This document shows, piece by piece, positions 9,026-19,640 of a stretch of 64,000 bases of DNA. The first letter of the stretch is position 1, and the number at the start of each line of letters is the position of its first letter. The position numbers were made by a program, and so were the translations under genes. The notes under the pieces were generated by a model that ran no database searches, was not told the origin of the DNA, and saw nothing but the letters and a program-made list of their open reading frames with translations. Origin of the DNA: Lysobacterales bacterium (GTDB lineage Bacteria; Pseudomonadota; Gammaproteobacteria; Xanthomonadales; SZUA-5); assembly GCA_022844165.1 (NCBI GenBank), contig JALHMH010000011.1:58028-122027 (forward strand), given 5' to 3'.

Positions 9026-10135
9026 CTAAACCCGCCGATGCGCGTGGATCGAAAGCAGGATGCCGAAAGCGGCGAGCAGCGACACTGCGGAGGTGCCGCC
9101 GTAGGAAATCAGTGGTAGCGGTACGCCCTTGACGGGCATCAATCCGGTGATCATCGCGCTGTTCACCAGTATGTAGATGAAAAAGGTCATTGCGATGGCG
9201 CCGCCGAGCAGGCGGCTGAATGTGTCCCGCGCGTTTGCTGCAATCCAGAAACTGCGGGCGATGACGAACAGGTACAGAAGCATCAGCAGCGCCACGCCAA
9301 ACCAACCGAATTCTTCGCTGAGCACAGCCAGTATAAAATCGGTGTGGCGCTCTGGCAAAAACTCCAGTTGGGATTGTGTGCCATCGGTCCAGCCTTTGCC
9401 GGTCAGGCCGCCCGAACCCACGGCGATTTGCGATTGCATGGTTTGCCAGCCGCTGCCGAGCGGATCCGCGTCCGGGTTCAAAAATTGCGTGACGCGGGCC
9501 TTTTGGTAGTCCAGCAGGAATGGCCAGGCCGCTGCCGCGCTGCCGATACCGAGCACGGCGATGGTGGCGATCCACCACCACGATATGCCAGCCAAAAAAA
9601 TGACGAACAAGCCGCTGCCGGCGACCAGCACGGCGGTTCCCAGGTCCGGTTGGCGATAGATCAGGCCAACCGGTACCGCGACCAATATCAAGGCGACCAA
9701 TACACTCTGCGGCGACGGTGGCAGTACTCGATCATGAAAGTACCAGGCGAGCATCATCGGCAAGCCAAGTTTCAAGAGCTCGGACGGTTGAAAGCGTAGC
9801 ACGCCCAGATCCAGCCAACGTTGTGCACCCTTGCCCTCGCCGAGGACCAGGACGGCCGCCAGCAAGACGATGCAGAGCGCAAAAAACCAGGGCGTCCAAC
9901 GACGCCAGGTGCCGGGCGCAATGCGCATCGCGACGAACATCATTCCGAATCCGACACCAAAGCGCAGTGCCTGTTTTACGACCATATCGGCGCTCTGGCC
10001 GCCGGCACTCCACACGACGATCAGACTCACGACGGCGAGCAGCGCCAGCGCGCCAACGAGTGGCATATCGAGACGGACTGGCAGCAGCCAGGCAAGACGG
10101 TGTCCAAGTTCGCTCCAGTTCGCCGGAAACGTCAC
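9026..10135 (-). CDS. rodA: Rod shape-determining glycosyltransferase RodA
   Basis: A 369-residue polytopic membrane protein of the SEDS family (FtsW/RodA/SpoVE), with about ten hydrophobic segments. RodA polymerises lipid II into glycan strands during elongation, together with the class B transpeptidase PBP2. The characteristic segments are present (LLKLGLPMMLAWYF, VAVPVGLIYRQPDLGTA with the conserved QPDLGT, and ITGLMPVKGVPLPLISYGG near the C-terminus). It starts with GTG at 10135, whose last bases overlap the TGA of mrdA (GTGA), so it is coupled to PBP2. It is the last gene of the mreB-mreC-mreD-mrdA-rodA cluster. Confidence 0.96.
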   Translation of the reverse strand: MTFPANWSELGHRLAWLLPVRLDMPLVGALALLAVVSLIVVWSAGGQSADMVVKQALRFGVGFGMMFVAMRIAPGTWRRWTPWFFALCIVLLAAVLVLGEGKGAQRWLDLGVLRFQPSELLKLGLPMMLAWYFHDRVLPPSPQSVLVALILVAVPVGLIYRQPDLGTAVLVAGSGLFVIFLAGISWWWIATIAVLGIGSAAAAWPFLLDYQKARVTQFLNPDADPLGSGWQTMQSQIAVGSGGLTGKGWTDGTQSQLEFLPERHTDFILAVLSEEFGWFGVALLMLLYLFVIARSFWIAANARDTFSRLLGGAIAMTFFIYILVNSAMITGLMPVKGVPLPLISYGGTSAVSLLAAFGILLSIHAHRRV

Positions 10136-11982
10136 GGTGCGTTCTCCAGTTCGAACCAGGCATCAAAAATCTGGCGCGCAACGGGTGCAGCAGCCAATGA
10201 GCCCGAGTCACCCTGTTCGATGACGAGAGCAACGACGATGCGCGGCGCTTCGGCAGGCGCATAACCGACAAACAGCGCCTGATTGCGCTGTCCCTCGCGT
10301 CTCGGGCCGGTGGTGCCTTCCGCGCCATCGCGCGTTCGGGATACGCGTTGCGCCGTGCCGGTTTTGCCCGCCATTCGATAGTTCACGTCGCGGGCTGCCG
10401 CGCGAGCCGTCCCGGTGGGGCCATGCATCACGGCCTCCAGACCCTGTTTGACCGCCAGCAGATGTTCCGGATTTTTCACCAGCGGCGGCCCGACGGGAAG
10501 CGGCGGTTTTGGCGCGATCGGAACGTCGAAGCTGGCGCGCTCGGCGTTAACCAGTCGTGGTTGGAAGCGCTGGCCATTGCCGGCAATCGCCGCTGTTGCA
10601 GCCGCCAACTGTGGCAGCGTGGCAACGTTGTAACCCTGACCGATACCAGCGATCACAGTTTCGCCCGGATACCAGGGCTGATCCAGTTTCTCGCGCTTCC
10701 AGCTGCGCGAGGGCAAGATGCCGCTGGCTTCGCCAACCAGGTCGATGCCGGTGGGTGCGCCGAACCCAAACGTGGACAGGTACGCGTGCATCCGATCGAT
10801 CCCCAGTTCCAGGGCAAGCTGGTAGTAATAACTGTTCACCGACTGCGCCAGAGACTCGATCAAGTCCACTCGACCGTGGCCGCCGCGTTTCCAGTCGCGA
10901 AAGGTGAGCGTTTGGCCTGGGATCTGGAAAACGCCGGTTGAGTAGATCGCATCGCTCGATGTGCGCAGCCCGAGTTCCAACCCGGCCAGCGCGACGAACG
11001 GCTTGAGCGTTGAGCCGGGCTCATAACCACCCTGAAGTGCCCGATTGAACAGCGGCCGGCCTGGCGCTTCCAGCAATGCCTGATAGTCGCTGCGGCTGAT
11101 GCCGTTGACGAACAGGTTCGTGTCGTAGCTTGGTACGCTGACGAAGGCCAGTACATCGCCGTTGCGCGGATCGAGCGCCACCAGCGCCCCCACTTTGCCC
11201 ACCATGATGTCGGTTGCTGCCTGTTGTAGTCGGCTATCCAGGCTCAAGTACAAGTGCCGACCCGCGCTCGGCGGCGAGCGGTCGAGCTCATCCAGCACCC
11301 GTCCCTCTGCATTGGTTTCGACACGCAAGTGCCCAACCTCGCCGTGCAGCGCGCTTTCGTAGTGGCGCTCAATGCCGGTCTTGCCGACATGCGTGGTACC
11401 GGCATACCGTTTGGCGTCGAGTCCACTGAGCTCATTGACGTCGATGCGCCCGACATAACCGATGACGTGTGCGAACAGCGGGCCCTGTGGGTAGTGCCGG
11501 GTCAGGTAGGGCACAACATCGACGCCGGGAAAACGATAACGTTCGAGCGCAAAGCGTGCCAACTCATCGTCCGACAATCGCAGTTTCAGTGGCAGGCTCT
11601 GGAATCTGCGACGTGCGCGTGCCAGTTCCAGGAAGCGCTCGCGCTCTTCAGCATCGAAGGCGATCACCTCGCCTAACGCATCGAGCGTGGCATCCAGATC
11701 TGCGACTTGCTCCGGGACCAATTCCAAACGGTATGCCGGTCGGTTGTCGGCCAGGATCACGCCGCGACGGTCGAGGATGAGCCCGCGCGCTGGCGCCAGC
11801 GGTTGCAGTTTGACGCGATTTTTGTCGCTGCGAGCGGCAAACTCGGCGTGCCGTAAAACCATCAGTTCGCCGAATCGGGCGAGCACAATCAGGATCGCCA
11901 CCACGATCAAAGACAGCGACAGCACGGCGCGGCGTTGAAACTGCGCGCTCTCCGCCTCGTTGTCCTTGATCGGCGTTCTCAT
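10132..11982 (-). CDS. mrdA: Penicillin-binding protein 2 (elongation transpeptidase)
   Basis: A 616-residue class B PBP. After a short cytoplasmic tail and one membrane anchor (about 22-40) comes the PBP dimerisation domain, then the transpeptidase domain with S324 in STLK, SVN in AQSVNSYYY, and KTGT in MAGKTGTAQR, the three motifs of the family. It cross-links peptidoglycan in the lateral wall as RodA's partner. The frame is open upstream to 12648, but that part overlaps mreD and mreC and is not protein-like; the ATG at 11980-11982, overlapping the mreD TGA by 4 bp, gives the normal N-terminus (MRTPIKDNEAESAQF). Both junctions in this cluster are coupled. Confidence 0.96.
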   Translation of the reverse strand: MRTPIKDNEAESAQFQRRAVLSLSLIVVAILIVLARFGELMVLRHAEFAARSDKNRVKLQPLAPARGLILDRRGVILADNRPAYRLELVPEQVADLDATLDALGEVIAFDAEERERFLELARARRRFQSLPLKLRLSDDELARFALERYRFPGVDVVPYLTRHYPQGPLFAHVIGYVGRIDVNELSGLDAKRYAGTTHVGKTGIERHYESALHGEVGHLRVETNAEGRVLDELDRSPPSAGRHLYLSLDSRLQQAATDIMVGKVGALVALDPRNGDVLAFVSVPSYDTNLFVNGISRSDYQALLEAPGRPLFNRALQGGYEPGSTLKPFVALAGLELGLRTSSDAIYSTGVFQIPGQTLTFRDWKRGGHGRVDLIESLAQSVNSYYYQLALELGIDRMHAYLSTFGFGAPTGIDLVGEASGILPSRSWKREKLDQPWYPGETVIAGIGQGYNVATLPQLAAATAAIAGNGQRFQPRLVNAERASFDVPIAPKPPLPVGPPLVKNPEHLLAVKQGLEAVMHGPTGTARAAARDVNYRMAGKTGTAQRVSRTRDGAEGTTGPRREGQRNQALFVGYAPAEAPRIVVALVIEQGDSGSLAAAPVARQIFDAWFELENAP

Positions 11983-12467
11983 GGCTTGGCTTTGCGTCGC
12001 CTCAACCGCAGGCCATCCAGCAGCAAAAATACCCACGGCCAGGCTAACAATCCGGCAAACGGCGCCAGCCAGAAGACCAGTGGCGGCCAGGGTGCGCCAC
12101 CCAGCAGGCGCACCCAAAGATCGATGATGCGATCGTTCAACAGCAGCGCAAACACGGATCCGGCTTGCTGCCAGATAGGGAAGAACCGCAAGCGATGGCG
12201 AAAGCGCAAGGTCAGAAATGTGAGGATCAGCATCCTGAAGGCGTGTTCGCCCAGTAGCGTGCCAAACAGCAGGTCGGCGCATAAGCCGAGTGCAAAAGCG
12301 TGGCCCAGTCCTGCGGCCTCGGGTGCTTCCAGTGCGAAGTAGATCAGCACCAGCGCCAAACCCATCGGTTTGATGACAGCCAGCCAGGGCGGCAAGGGAA
12401 TCAACGCCAGAAGCAGTGCGGCAATGGCCGCAATCAAGAACAGCGAATAGGTGCCCCGTGCCTTCAT
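11979..12467 (-). CDS. mreD: Rod shape-determining membrane protein MreD
   Basis: A 162-residue, very hydrophobic protein with about five membrane segments, the size and profile of MreD. It is a scaffold of the elongasome and links MreC to MreB and the PBP2-RodA pair. The family is poorly conserved in sequence, so the identification leans on hydropathy (FLIAAIAALLLALIPLPPW at the start, FLLLDGLRLRRRKAKP at the end) and on location: its start overlaps mreC and its stop overlaps mrdA, each by 4 bp. Confidence 0.93.
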   Translation of the reverse strand: MKARGTYSLFLIAAIAALLLALIPLPPWLAVIKPMGLALVLIYFALEAPEAAGLGHAFALGLCADLLFGTLLGEHAFRMLILTFLTLRFRHRLRFFPIWQQAGSVFALLLNDRIIDLWVRLLGGAPWPPLVFWLAPFAGLLAWPWVFLLLDGLRLRRRKAKP

Positions 12468-13330
12468 CGCTGATCGACCTCGGGCAGCGGTGGGCCGACC
12501 GACGGCCTGGGCTTAACTGCCAACAGCTCGCGATTGCTTGCCAGTAGAGACACCGGCCGGGCAATCGCCGTGGCGAACGCGGCATCAACGGGGCGTTCCA
12601 CGGCGATAACATCGGCCACCGGGTACCCGGCGACGAATCGCCCGCCAACGGCTGTCGTCAGTAGACGATCGCCCACGACGATATCCGCATTGGGCGGCAG
12701 GTTCTTGAGTTCCAGGCGTTGCGCATCACCACTGCCATAGGCGATCGCTTTCAAGCCGCTGCGCGACACTTCGACTGGCAGCGCATGGTTCGGATCGGTA
12801 ATCAAAATGGCGAACGAATATCGAGCGCCGACTTCGCTGAGTTGGCCAACCACGCCGGCCACGTCGATGAGGCCGTCGCCCCGTGCAAGCCCAAGCTCGC
12901 GACCGCCATCCAACAACAACCGCTGGCGGAACGGATCGAGGTCGATGTCGATCACCCGCAGCAAGGTGCCGGCCAGGGCATCCTGGCGAGCGCGTTGCAC
13001 TTTGGCGAGTACGCGCTCGGCTTCCAGGGCGGCCGCACGGCGTTGGTAAATTTCGTTCTGTGCGGTTAGCAGCGCGGCCCGCAGCGTCGCGTTTTCGTTG
13101 GCCAGCGATTGTCTTGCGGTGACCGCGAAACGTGCATCAGCCGCCATTTGAGCCGGCAATGCAGTCAGCTCGTACACCGGCGCCAACAGCACCAGCGCCC
13201 GTTCGCGCATCGAAACCAGAAAGCCCCGTTGGCGGTCGGTCAGCATCAGCATGATCGCCAATGCCAAAAGGACCACGAGCTTCAGTGTGCCCGGCCGTGC
13301 ACCAGCGAACAGCGGAGCGGAATCGGTCAT
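12464..13330 (-). CDS. mreC: Rod shape-determining protein MreC
   Basis: A 288-residue protein with one N-terminal membrane anchor (about 14-30), then a helical stretch likely to form a coiled coil (about 65-110), then a beta-rich periplasmic domain, the MreC architecture. MreC dimers or filaments activate PBP2. A diagnostic segment is VIDIDLDPFRQRLLLDGGRE followed by VVGQLSEVGARYSFAILITD. Its stop overlaps the mreD start. It is separated from mreB by 169 bp containing a 9-bp inverted repeat, so expression of mreC relative to mreB may be set by that hairpin. Confidence 0.95.
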   Translation of the reverse strand: MTDSAPLFAGARPGTLKLVVLLALAIMLMLTDRQRGFLVSMRERALVLLAPVYELTALPAQMAADARFAVTARQSLANENATLRAALLTAQNEIYQRRAAALEAERVLAKVQRARQDALAGTLLRVIDIDLDPFRQRLLLDGGRELGLARGDGLIDVAGVVGQLSEVGARYSFAILITDPNHALPVEVSRSGLKAIAYGSGDAQRLELKNLPPNADIVVGDRLLTTAVGGRFVAGYPVADVIAVERPVDAAFATAIARPVSLLASNRELLAVKPRPSVGPPLPEVDQR

Positions 13331-13450
13331 GGGACGGAGCGTGCACGGCGCGCGCGCTGCATTGGGCAGCGCGTTGCCGCCGTTCCGATGCGACTTGGAG
13401 TCAACAGGTTCGGCTTACGCCCTCCAACTCGCGCCTCGCGCCGTGTCCTC

Positions 13451-13498
13451 CAGGCCCCACTATCGATATCTGTCATCGACTCCACGCGCTGGGGCCTG
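13451..13498. terminator. Inverted repeat between mreB and mreC
   Basis: CAGGCCCCA (13451-13459) and TGGGGCCTG (13490-13498) are perfect 9-bp complements with a 30-nt spacer. The repeat begins 2 bp after the mreB stop in the direction of transcription. There is no U-run after it, so a partial terminator or an mRNA-stabilising 3' hairpin for the abundant mreB message is more likely than a full stop. Confidence 0.5.
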
Positions 13499-13499
13499 C

Positions 13500-14942
<1,443 letters not shown>

Positions 14943-16364
14943 TCACGAGCAAGTCGGCAAACGCAATTTTTGGCCGATTTTTAAGGCGTAACGCGGTGCC
15001 TTCAGGCCGTTCAATCGCGCCAGGTCAGCAACGCTGGAACAGCGTGTTCGGCGCGCGATCGCGTTCAACGTATCGCCTCGGCGTACCGTGTACGACACCG
15101 CAATCGGACCGGTCGGATTTTTCGCGTCCTGGAGCGCAGCGATGCGCGACATGAATTCCATATCGGCGCAAGGCGCCGCGTTTAACAGCGCTGACGCGGG
15201 CACACGAATGGATGTGCCCTTGGGCAGTCGCAGTTCGGGTTTGACGCGTGGGTTCGCGTTGCGCAAAGTACGGAACCAGCCTTCGAGGCGCTCGCCCTGG
15301 CCCAGGCAAATCGCCAGTTCCGCCAGCGACATCGAATGCGGCAGCGGATACGCGTCAAGTGTGGGCGTCAGCGTGGGAAACCGCAGTCCGTAGCGCTCGG
15401 GATTCGAAAAGAGGTGTGCCGCTGCGAGTACTTTGGGAACGTAGTCGCGGGTTTCCGCAGGCAACGCGAAGTAGATGGCATCGGACCAGAAGCTTTTGCC
15501 TGGGTGACGTTTGACGAGGCGGCCGACGCGTCCTTCGCCGCCGTTGTAGGCCGCCAGTGTGAGTTCCAGATTTTGGTTGAGCGTGCGCAACTGCTCCTGG
15601 ATATAGGCGACGTTCGCTTGCGATACGCGGGCCGGATCGAGGCGCTCGTCGAACTCGGCGCTGCCCCCCAGGCCAAATCGCCGCGCAGTTGCCGGCATGA
15701 ATTGCAGCGGCCCGGCGGCACCGGCGCTGGAGTAGGCATGCACACGTCCGGCCGATTCCTTCGCGAGGATACCGAACAACAATGCTTCGGGAAGGCCTGC
15801 GCGTTCGTAGGCGGGCCACATGTCGGCGCGCAAAAACTGGTAGTTGGTCCAGGACTCGATGAGCTGAGGCCGCATCCACGTCAGCCAATCCTCAAGCGCG
15901 GCGCGCACCGGTTCGTTGAGCACGATCAGCTGATCGAGCGGCTTTCCCGCCAGCATCGGCACCGCCGGCGCATTGCCGGTTGGCGCAGGAAGCGTGGGCG
16001 TCTCGTCATCCAGGGCCACATCATCCGGGGCATCAAAAAATCCGGCGGCGATGCTCTGCAGGCGCAGCAGAACCGCCATCGCTTGTACGAAACGTCCGGC
16101 TTCGCATCCGGCTGCCAGCGCGCACGACACACCCGCCTGTTCGATCTGGGTCAGAGCGGCGTCCATTTTCGCCTGTCCGTCACGTGGGCTGCCTGCCCGA
16201 ATCAGTTCAAGACCGGCCTGATAGCGTGTCGTGGCCTCGCCAATCACCGCGTATTGCGCGTCGAAAGAGGGTGCCGGCGCGAGATCCTCCTGCGGTTGGT
16301 GTGGCAATGGCGGCGCGCTGGCGCAACCAAGGAGCAACAGAGCAACCCAGGCGCTACGCAGCAT
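14943..16364 (-). CDS. MltD-like lytic murein transglycosylase lipoprotein with LysM
   Basis: A 473-residue outer-membrane lipoprotein: the ATG at 16364 gives a short signal peptide with lipobox LLLLGC. The SLT domain (about 190-330) has the catalytic glutamate E203 in GILAKESAGR and the family string AGAAGPLQFMPATARRFG; a C-terminal LysM domain (about 425-470, YTVRRGDTLNAIARR) binds glycan. Such enzymes cleave peptidoglycan to 1,6-anhydro muropeptides. MltD usually has two LysM modules; only one is seen here. The start lies 10 bp inside the end of the thioesterase gene, so the two are coupled. An earlier in-frame ATG at 16535 would lose the lipobox position and is rejected. Confidence 0.92.
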   Translation of the reverse strand: MLRSAWVALLLLGCASAPPLPHQPQEDLAPAPSFDAQYAVIGEATTRYQAGLELIRAGSPRDGQAKMDAALTQIEQAGVSCALAAGCEAGRFVQAMAVLLRLQSIAAGFFDAPDDVALDDETPTLPAPTGNAPAVPMLAGKPLDQLIVLNEPVRAALEDWLTWMRPQLIESWTNYQFLRADMWPAYERAGLPEALLFGILAKESAGRVHAYSSAGAAGPLQFMPATARRFGLGGSAEFDERLDPARVSQANVAYIQEQLRTLNQNLELTLAAYNGGEGRVGRLVKRHPGKSFWSDAIYFALPAETRDYVPKVLAAAHLFSNPERYGLRFPTLTPTLDAYPLPHSMSLAELAICLGQGERLEGWFRTLRNANPRVKPELRLPKGTSIRVPASALLNAAPCADMEFMSRIAALQDAKNPTGPIAVSYTVRRGDTLNAIARRTRCSSVADLARLNGLKAPRYALKIGQKLRLPTCS

Positions 16365-16773
16365 CGATGATTTTCCAGATGCCGCTGGCGAATGCAACCT
16401 GCCGTTCGGCGTCGAAAATTTCGCCCGCAGCAAAAATAATGGAGCGCGTCTTGCGGAGTACCTGAGCTTCGGCATACAGCCAGCGGTTTGCATGCGCTGC
16501 CGCCAGGAACTGACAATTGAGCTCGATGGTCGCAAACGTCATTTCGTGGCCCAGCTCATCGCCGATGGCGCGGTACAACGCAAAATCGGCGAAACTGCTG
16601 ATCACGCCACCATGCACCACACCCTCGGGATTGAGGTGTTTGGCCTCCAGCTGCACCGCGCGCCGCATCCCTTGCGCCAGCTCGATCTCGTAGAACGGGC
16701 CGATATGACTCGAGAAACCCCGCTGCTGCGGCGCCAGTTTCAACCTCGGCAACTCTCGCGGGCGCTCTGACAT
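16354..16773 (-). CDS. Hotdog-fold acyl-CoA thioesterase (PaaI-like)
   Basis: A 139-residue single hotdog domain. The string HLNPEGVVHGGVISSFADFAL matches the helix-and-loop core of PaaI/YbgC-type thioesterases, in which the HGG loop contacts the thioester and a nearby acidic residue (here D in FADFAL) is catalytic. It probably hydrolyses small aryl- or acyl-CoA thioesters in the cytoplasm; substrate unknown. The ATG at 16773 is preferred; a TTG at 16857 opens the frame further but adds an unusual Arg-rich extension. The end overlaps the start of the transglycosylase gene by 11 bp. Confidence 0.85.
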   Translation of the reverse strand: MSERPRELPRLKLAPQQRGFSSHIGPFYEIELAQGMRRAVQLEAKHLNPEGVVHGGVISSFADFALYRAIGDELGHEMTFATIELNCQFLAAAHANRWLYAEAQVLRKTRSIIFAAGEIFDAERQVAFASGIWKIIDAA

Positions 16774-16910
16774 GGTGTGCTCGGGAACCAGACGTCCGCG
16801 GAGTCTATCAGCGCAGTTGCGTGGCTTTATGTCGCGCCAGTCAAAACGCGTAGCCAACTCAAAGAACGCTCAGTGGTATGGGGACGAGCGGTTGGCTGAA
16901 ATCTCAGGGT

Positions 16911-17957
16911 CTACCAGCCCCGCGCCATCTCGGCCTCGGGTTTGCGCGTCAAACCCACCTGCATCCAGCCCAGGTTCATGCCGATATGGGTGGCGTCAGG
17001 GTTGGCCCAGATATAGTTGACCTGTTTGTCGTTGCGCGTATCCATCAGCACCAGTTTGAGGATCGGAACCTTGGTGTTTTGGTAGGTGAGTTGCTCCAGT
17101 CGCACCGCGTAACCGGAATCTTCGCCGGTATCGTCGTCGAGGATTTTGAGCAGCCCGCCTTCGTTGTGAATCAACTTGCCGCTGGTGAAGTCCCAGGTCT
17201 GCTCATCCGGTTTGGCCTCCGGCCCGCCTTTTTTGACGCCGCCCCACAGTGTGAAATAGCGGACTTTGCGGTTTTTGTGCGGCGGACCAGCCGGGCGCCC
17301 GAACACCACGTTGCCGGCGGTATCTCGAGCGACATCCGAGATGTGCAACTCGGTATCCGACAGCATCAGCGTGTCGTTGATGATGATGGTCTTGCCCAGA
17401 CGAGGCGAGTCGATTCGACACGCGTCTTTGTCCATCTCGCCGATGAAATGATCACCATGCCAGTGCCAGTAGACTTCGCAGCCTTCGGTTGTACGGACTT
17501 GTTGTAACGTCATCGACGCGAGGATTTGCGGCTGAAGGTGCGCATCGGTGAACGCTTTTTCATCGACGAACGCATAAATATCGAGTCGTAGCGCGTTGCG
17601 CTCCGGGTTTTTGGAGAACGAATAAAGCCGCTGGCGATAGACCTTGCCCGGGTCGCCGTCGAGATACTGTTTAACGAAAAACGTGTGCTGCCCGATCGCT
17701 GGTGCCGAGACTGGCGCAAAGACGTGGTGGATGCGTTCGAGCGGATCCGCGACCTTTTCGACTTTGGTCTGCTGCCACACCTGCTCGTGGTTGTCCCATT
17801 CGCCGGGGAACCATTGCAGCAGGGTTTGCAGGTGCGCATCGAGTTCACTCGGCTGCGCGCTGGTATCGACCGCGACAGCCGCGCGATCGGTGGCGTTGAC
17901 GACGATGCAGCCGGGCAAAACCAGCGTTAGTCCTGTCCATAACAGCAAGCTACGCAT
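16911..17957 (-). CDS. CpcT/CpeT-family lipoprotein
   Basis: A 348-residue predicted lipoprotein: signal peptide with lipobox LVLPGC at the start. The mature part resembles the CpcT/CpeT fold, named for cyanobacterial phycobilin lyases but also found in non-photosynthetic bacteria where its function is unknown. The pattern is WFPGEWDNHEQVW, IHHVFAPV, then FFVKQYLDGDPGKVYRQRLY, then a Gly-Cys-x-Val-x-W stretch. A C-terminal extension of about 100 residues (from about 235) is less standard. It is the first gene after the thioesterase on the minus strand, 137 bp away. No phycobilin-related genes are near, so chromophore lyase activity is unlikely. Confidence 0.75.
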   Translation of the reverse strand: MRSLLLWTGLTLVLPGCIVVNATDRAAVAVDTSAQPSELDAHLQTLLQWFPGEWDNHEQVWQQTKVEKVADPLERIHHVFAPVSAPAIGQHTFFVKQYLDGDPGKVYRQRLYSFSKNPERNALRLDIYAFVDEKAFTDAHLQPQILASMTLQQVRTTEGCEVYWHWHGDHFIGEMDKDACRIDSPRLGKTIIINDTLMLSDTELHISDVARDTAGNVVFGRPAGPPHKNRKVRYFTLWGGVKKGGPEAKPDEQTWDFTSGKLIHNEGGLLKILDDDTGEDSGYAVRLEQLTYQNTKVPILKLVLMDTRNDKQVNYIWANPDATHIGMNLGWMQVGLTRKPEAEMARGW

Positions 17958-17984
17958 CCCACCCTCCCCGGTATCATTGTGAAC

Positions 17985-18953
17985 TTAGGCCGCCACGCCC
18001 GCCTCATGCGCAGAGCGGTCGGCGTGATACGAAGAGCGCACCATTGGCCCGCTGGCAACATGTTTGAAGCCGAGCGCATCGCCGTGAAGGCGCAACTCGT
18101 CGAACTCTGCGGGTGTCCAGTAGCGCACCACCGGATGGTGGTGCGCGGTCGGCTGCAGGTACTGGCCAATGGTGATCATGTCCACATCGTGGGCGCGTAG
18201 ATCGGCCATCGCGCAGTGCACCTGATCGAGTGTTTCGCCCAGGCCCAGCATGATCCCAGATTTGGTCGGCACTGCGGGATGCTGCGCCTTGAAACGCTGC
18301 AAGAGTCTCAACGACCAGTCGTAATCGGCGCCGGGGCGAACTTCCAGATAGCGCTCGCGCACGGTTTCCAGGTTGTGATTGAAGACATCCGGCGCGCAAT
18401 CCTGGAAAACTTCAAGTGCCCGATCCATGCGCCCCTTGCCGCGAAAATCCGGTACTAAAACTTCGATCACAATTCGCGGGCTGCTGGCGCGCACCGCGCG
18501 AATGCAATCGACAAAATGCTGCGCGCCGCCGTCGCGCAAATCGTCACGATCGACCGAGGTGATCACCACATAACGCAATCGCATCTCGGCGATCGTGCGC
18601 GCCAGATTGGCTGGCTCATCCGGATCCGGTGGTTTCGGTCGCCCGTGTGCGACATCGCAGAACGCGCAGCGCCGCGTACAGACAGCGCCAAGGATCATGA
18701 AAGTTGCGGTGCCGTTGCTGAAACACTCGTGGATATTGGGGCACGAGGCCTCTTCGCACACGGTGACCAGTGCGTTAGCGCGAAGTTTCGCTTTCAGTAC
18801 GTCAACGGCGTTGCCCGAAGGCAGGCGGACACGAATCCAGCTCGGTTTTCTGAGCGATGGACGGCTTGGGTCGAAGGTGACGGGATTGCGCGCGATCTTG
18901 TCTTCGCCGAGTTGTTTTTCGCCCAGCACCAGCGCCGGGATGGCCTTATTCAT
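17985..18953 (-). CDS. lipA: Lipoyl synthase
   Basis: A 322-residue radical SAM enzyme that inserts two sulfur atoms into the octanoyl chain on lipoyl carrier domains. Both clusters are visible: the auxiliary [4Fe-4S] motif [12 protein letters not shown] and the radical SAM CxxxCxxC motif CTRRCAFC; the third Cys-rich element at the C-terminus ([13 protein letters not shown]) has the RSSY signature. The start at 18953 ([14 protein letters not shown]) overlaps the lipB stop by 4 bp; the longer frame to 19124 overlaps lipB and is rejected. It forms an operon with lipB. Confidence 0.97.
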   Translation of the reverse strand: MNKAIPALVLGEKQLGEDKIARNPVTFDPSRPSLRKPSWIRVRLPSGNAVDVLKAKLRANALVTVCEEASCPNIHECFSNGTATFMILGAVCTRRCAFCDVAHGRPKPPDPDEPANLARTIAEMRLRYVVITSVDRDDLRDGGAQHFVDCIRAVRASSPRIVIEVLVPDFRGKGRMDRALEVFQDCAPDVFNHNLETVRERYLEVRPGADYDWSLRLLQRFKAQHPAVPTKSGIMLGLGETLDQVHCAMADLRAHDVDMITIGQYLQPTAHHHPVVRYWTPAEFDELRLHGDALGFKHVASGPMVRSSYHADRSAHEAGVAA

Positions 18954-19621
18954 GCGGCGTCTTGTTCGAGGTCTTGCGGAAGAGTCGAATCGTACACGAC
19001 TGGCGAGATCTCGTATGCGAAAACGCGGGCGAAGTGCTGCGCGTAACCGGTGGCGACGGTGGAGAGTTCCAGCTTGATGCCCAATCGCCGCAGATCGATG
19101 ACCTCGAGACCACGATAGCCGCAAGGATTGATCCGCGAGAACGGCTCCAGATCCATGTCGACATTGAGCGCGATGCCGTGGAACGTGGTGCCACGACGAA
19201 CGCGGATGCCGATGGCCATGACTTTGGCCGCACCGACGTAGATGCCTGGCGCCCCAGCTCGGCGTTCGCCATGGATGCCGTATCCGCCAAGAAGATCGAT
19301 GCCGACTTGCTCGAGGCGTGTGACCAGCTCGCGTACGCCGATTCCGAGCCGGCGTAGATCGATTAAAGGATAGGCTACGAGTTGGCCGGGGCCGTGGTAC
19401 GTGACCTGCCCACCGCGGTCGACCGGCAACACCGGGATGTCGCCGGGGAACAGGACATGCTCGGTTTTGCCTGCTTGCCCCAGCGTAAAAATCGGATCGT
19501 GCTCGAGTAACAACAGATGATCGGCGGCGTGCTCATCGCGCCTGGCCGCGTAGCGTTGCATTGCGCGCCACAGCGGCTCGTAAGGCTGGCGATCGATGAA
19601 CCGGGGGTGCAGCGCGATCAT
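18950..19621 (-). CDS. lipB: Octanoyl-[acyl-carrier protein] transferase LipB
   Basis: A 223-residue enzyme that moves octanoate from ACP to lipoate-dependent enzymes, supplying the substrate of LipA. The catalytic Cys is in [13 protein letters not shown] and the catalytic Lys in [14 protein letters not shown]; the upstream signature [18 protein letters not shown] is typical of the family. The ATG at 19621 matches the usual N-terminus. The stop overlaps the lipA start (ATGA), so the pair is coupled. The preceding S9 peptidase gene on the same strand ends 20 bp upstream, so a three-gene transcript is possible. Confidence 0.97.
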   Translation of the reverse strand: MIALHPRFIDRQPYEPLWRAMQRYAARRDEHAADHLLLLEHDPIFTLGQAGKTEHVLFPGDIPVLPVDRGGQVTYHGPGQLVAYPLIDLRRLGIGVRELVTRLEQVGIDLLGGYGIHGERRAGAPGIYVGAAKVMAIGIRVRRGTTFHGIALNVDMDLEPFSRINPCGYRGLEVIDLRRLGIKLELSTVATGYAQHFARVFAYEISPVVYDSTLPQDLEQDAA

Positions 19622-19640
19622 CTGAGTGCCCCACCGCTCC

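Noticed and set aside
8433..9581. 382-codon minus frame across the DUF4197 gene and rodA
   Set aside because: It is out of frame with rodA and antisense to DUF4197; the product is His/Arg-rich without any recognisable motif.
11983..12648. N-terminal extension of mrdA
   Set aside because: It overlaps mreD and mreC in another frame; the coupled ATG at 11982 gives the normal PBP2 start.
15336..16370. 344-codon plus frame antisense to the transglycosylase
   Set aside because: Composition is a shadow of the SLT gene; no signal peptide or domain.
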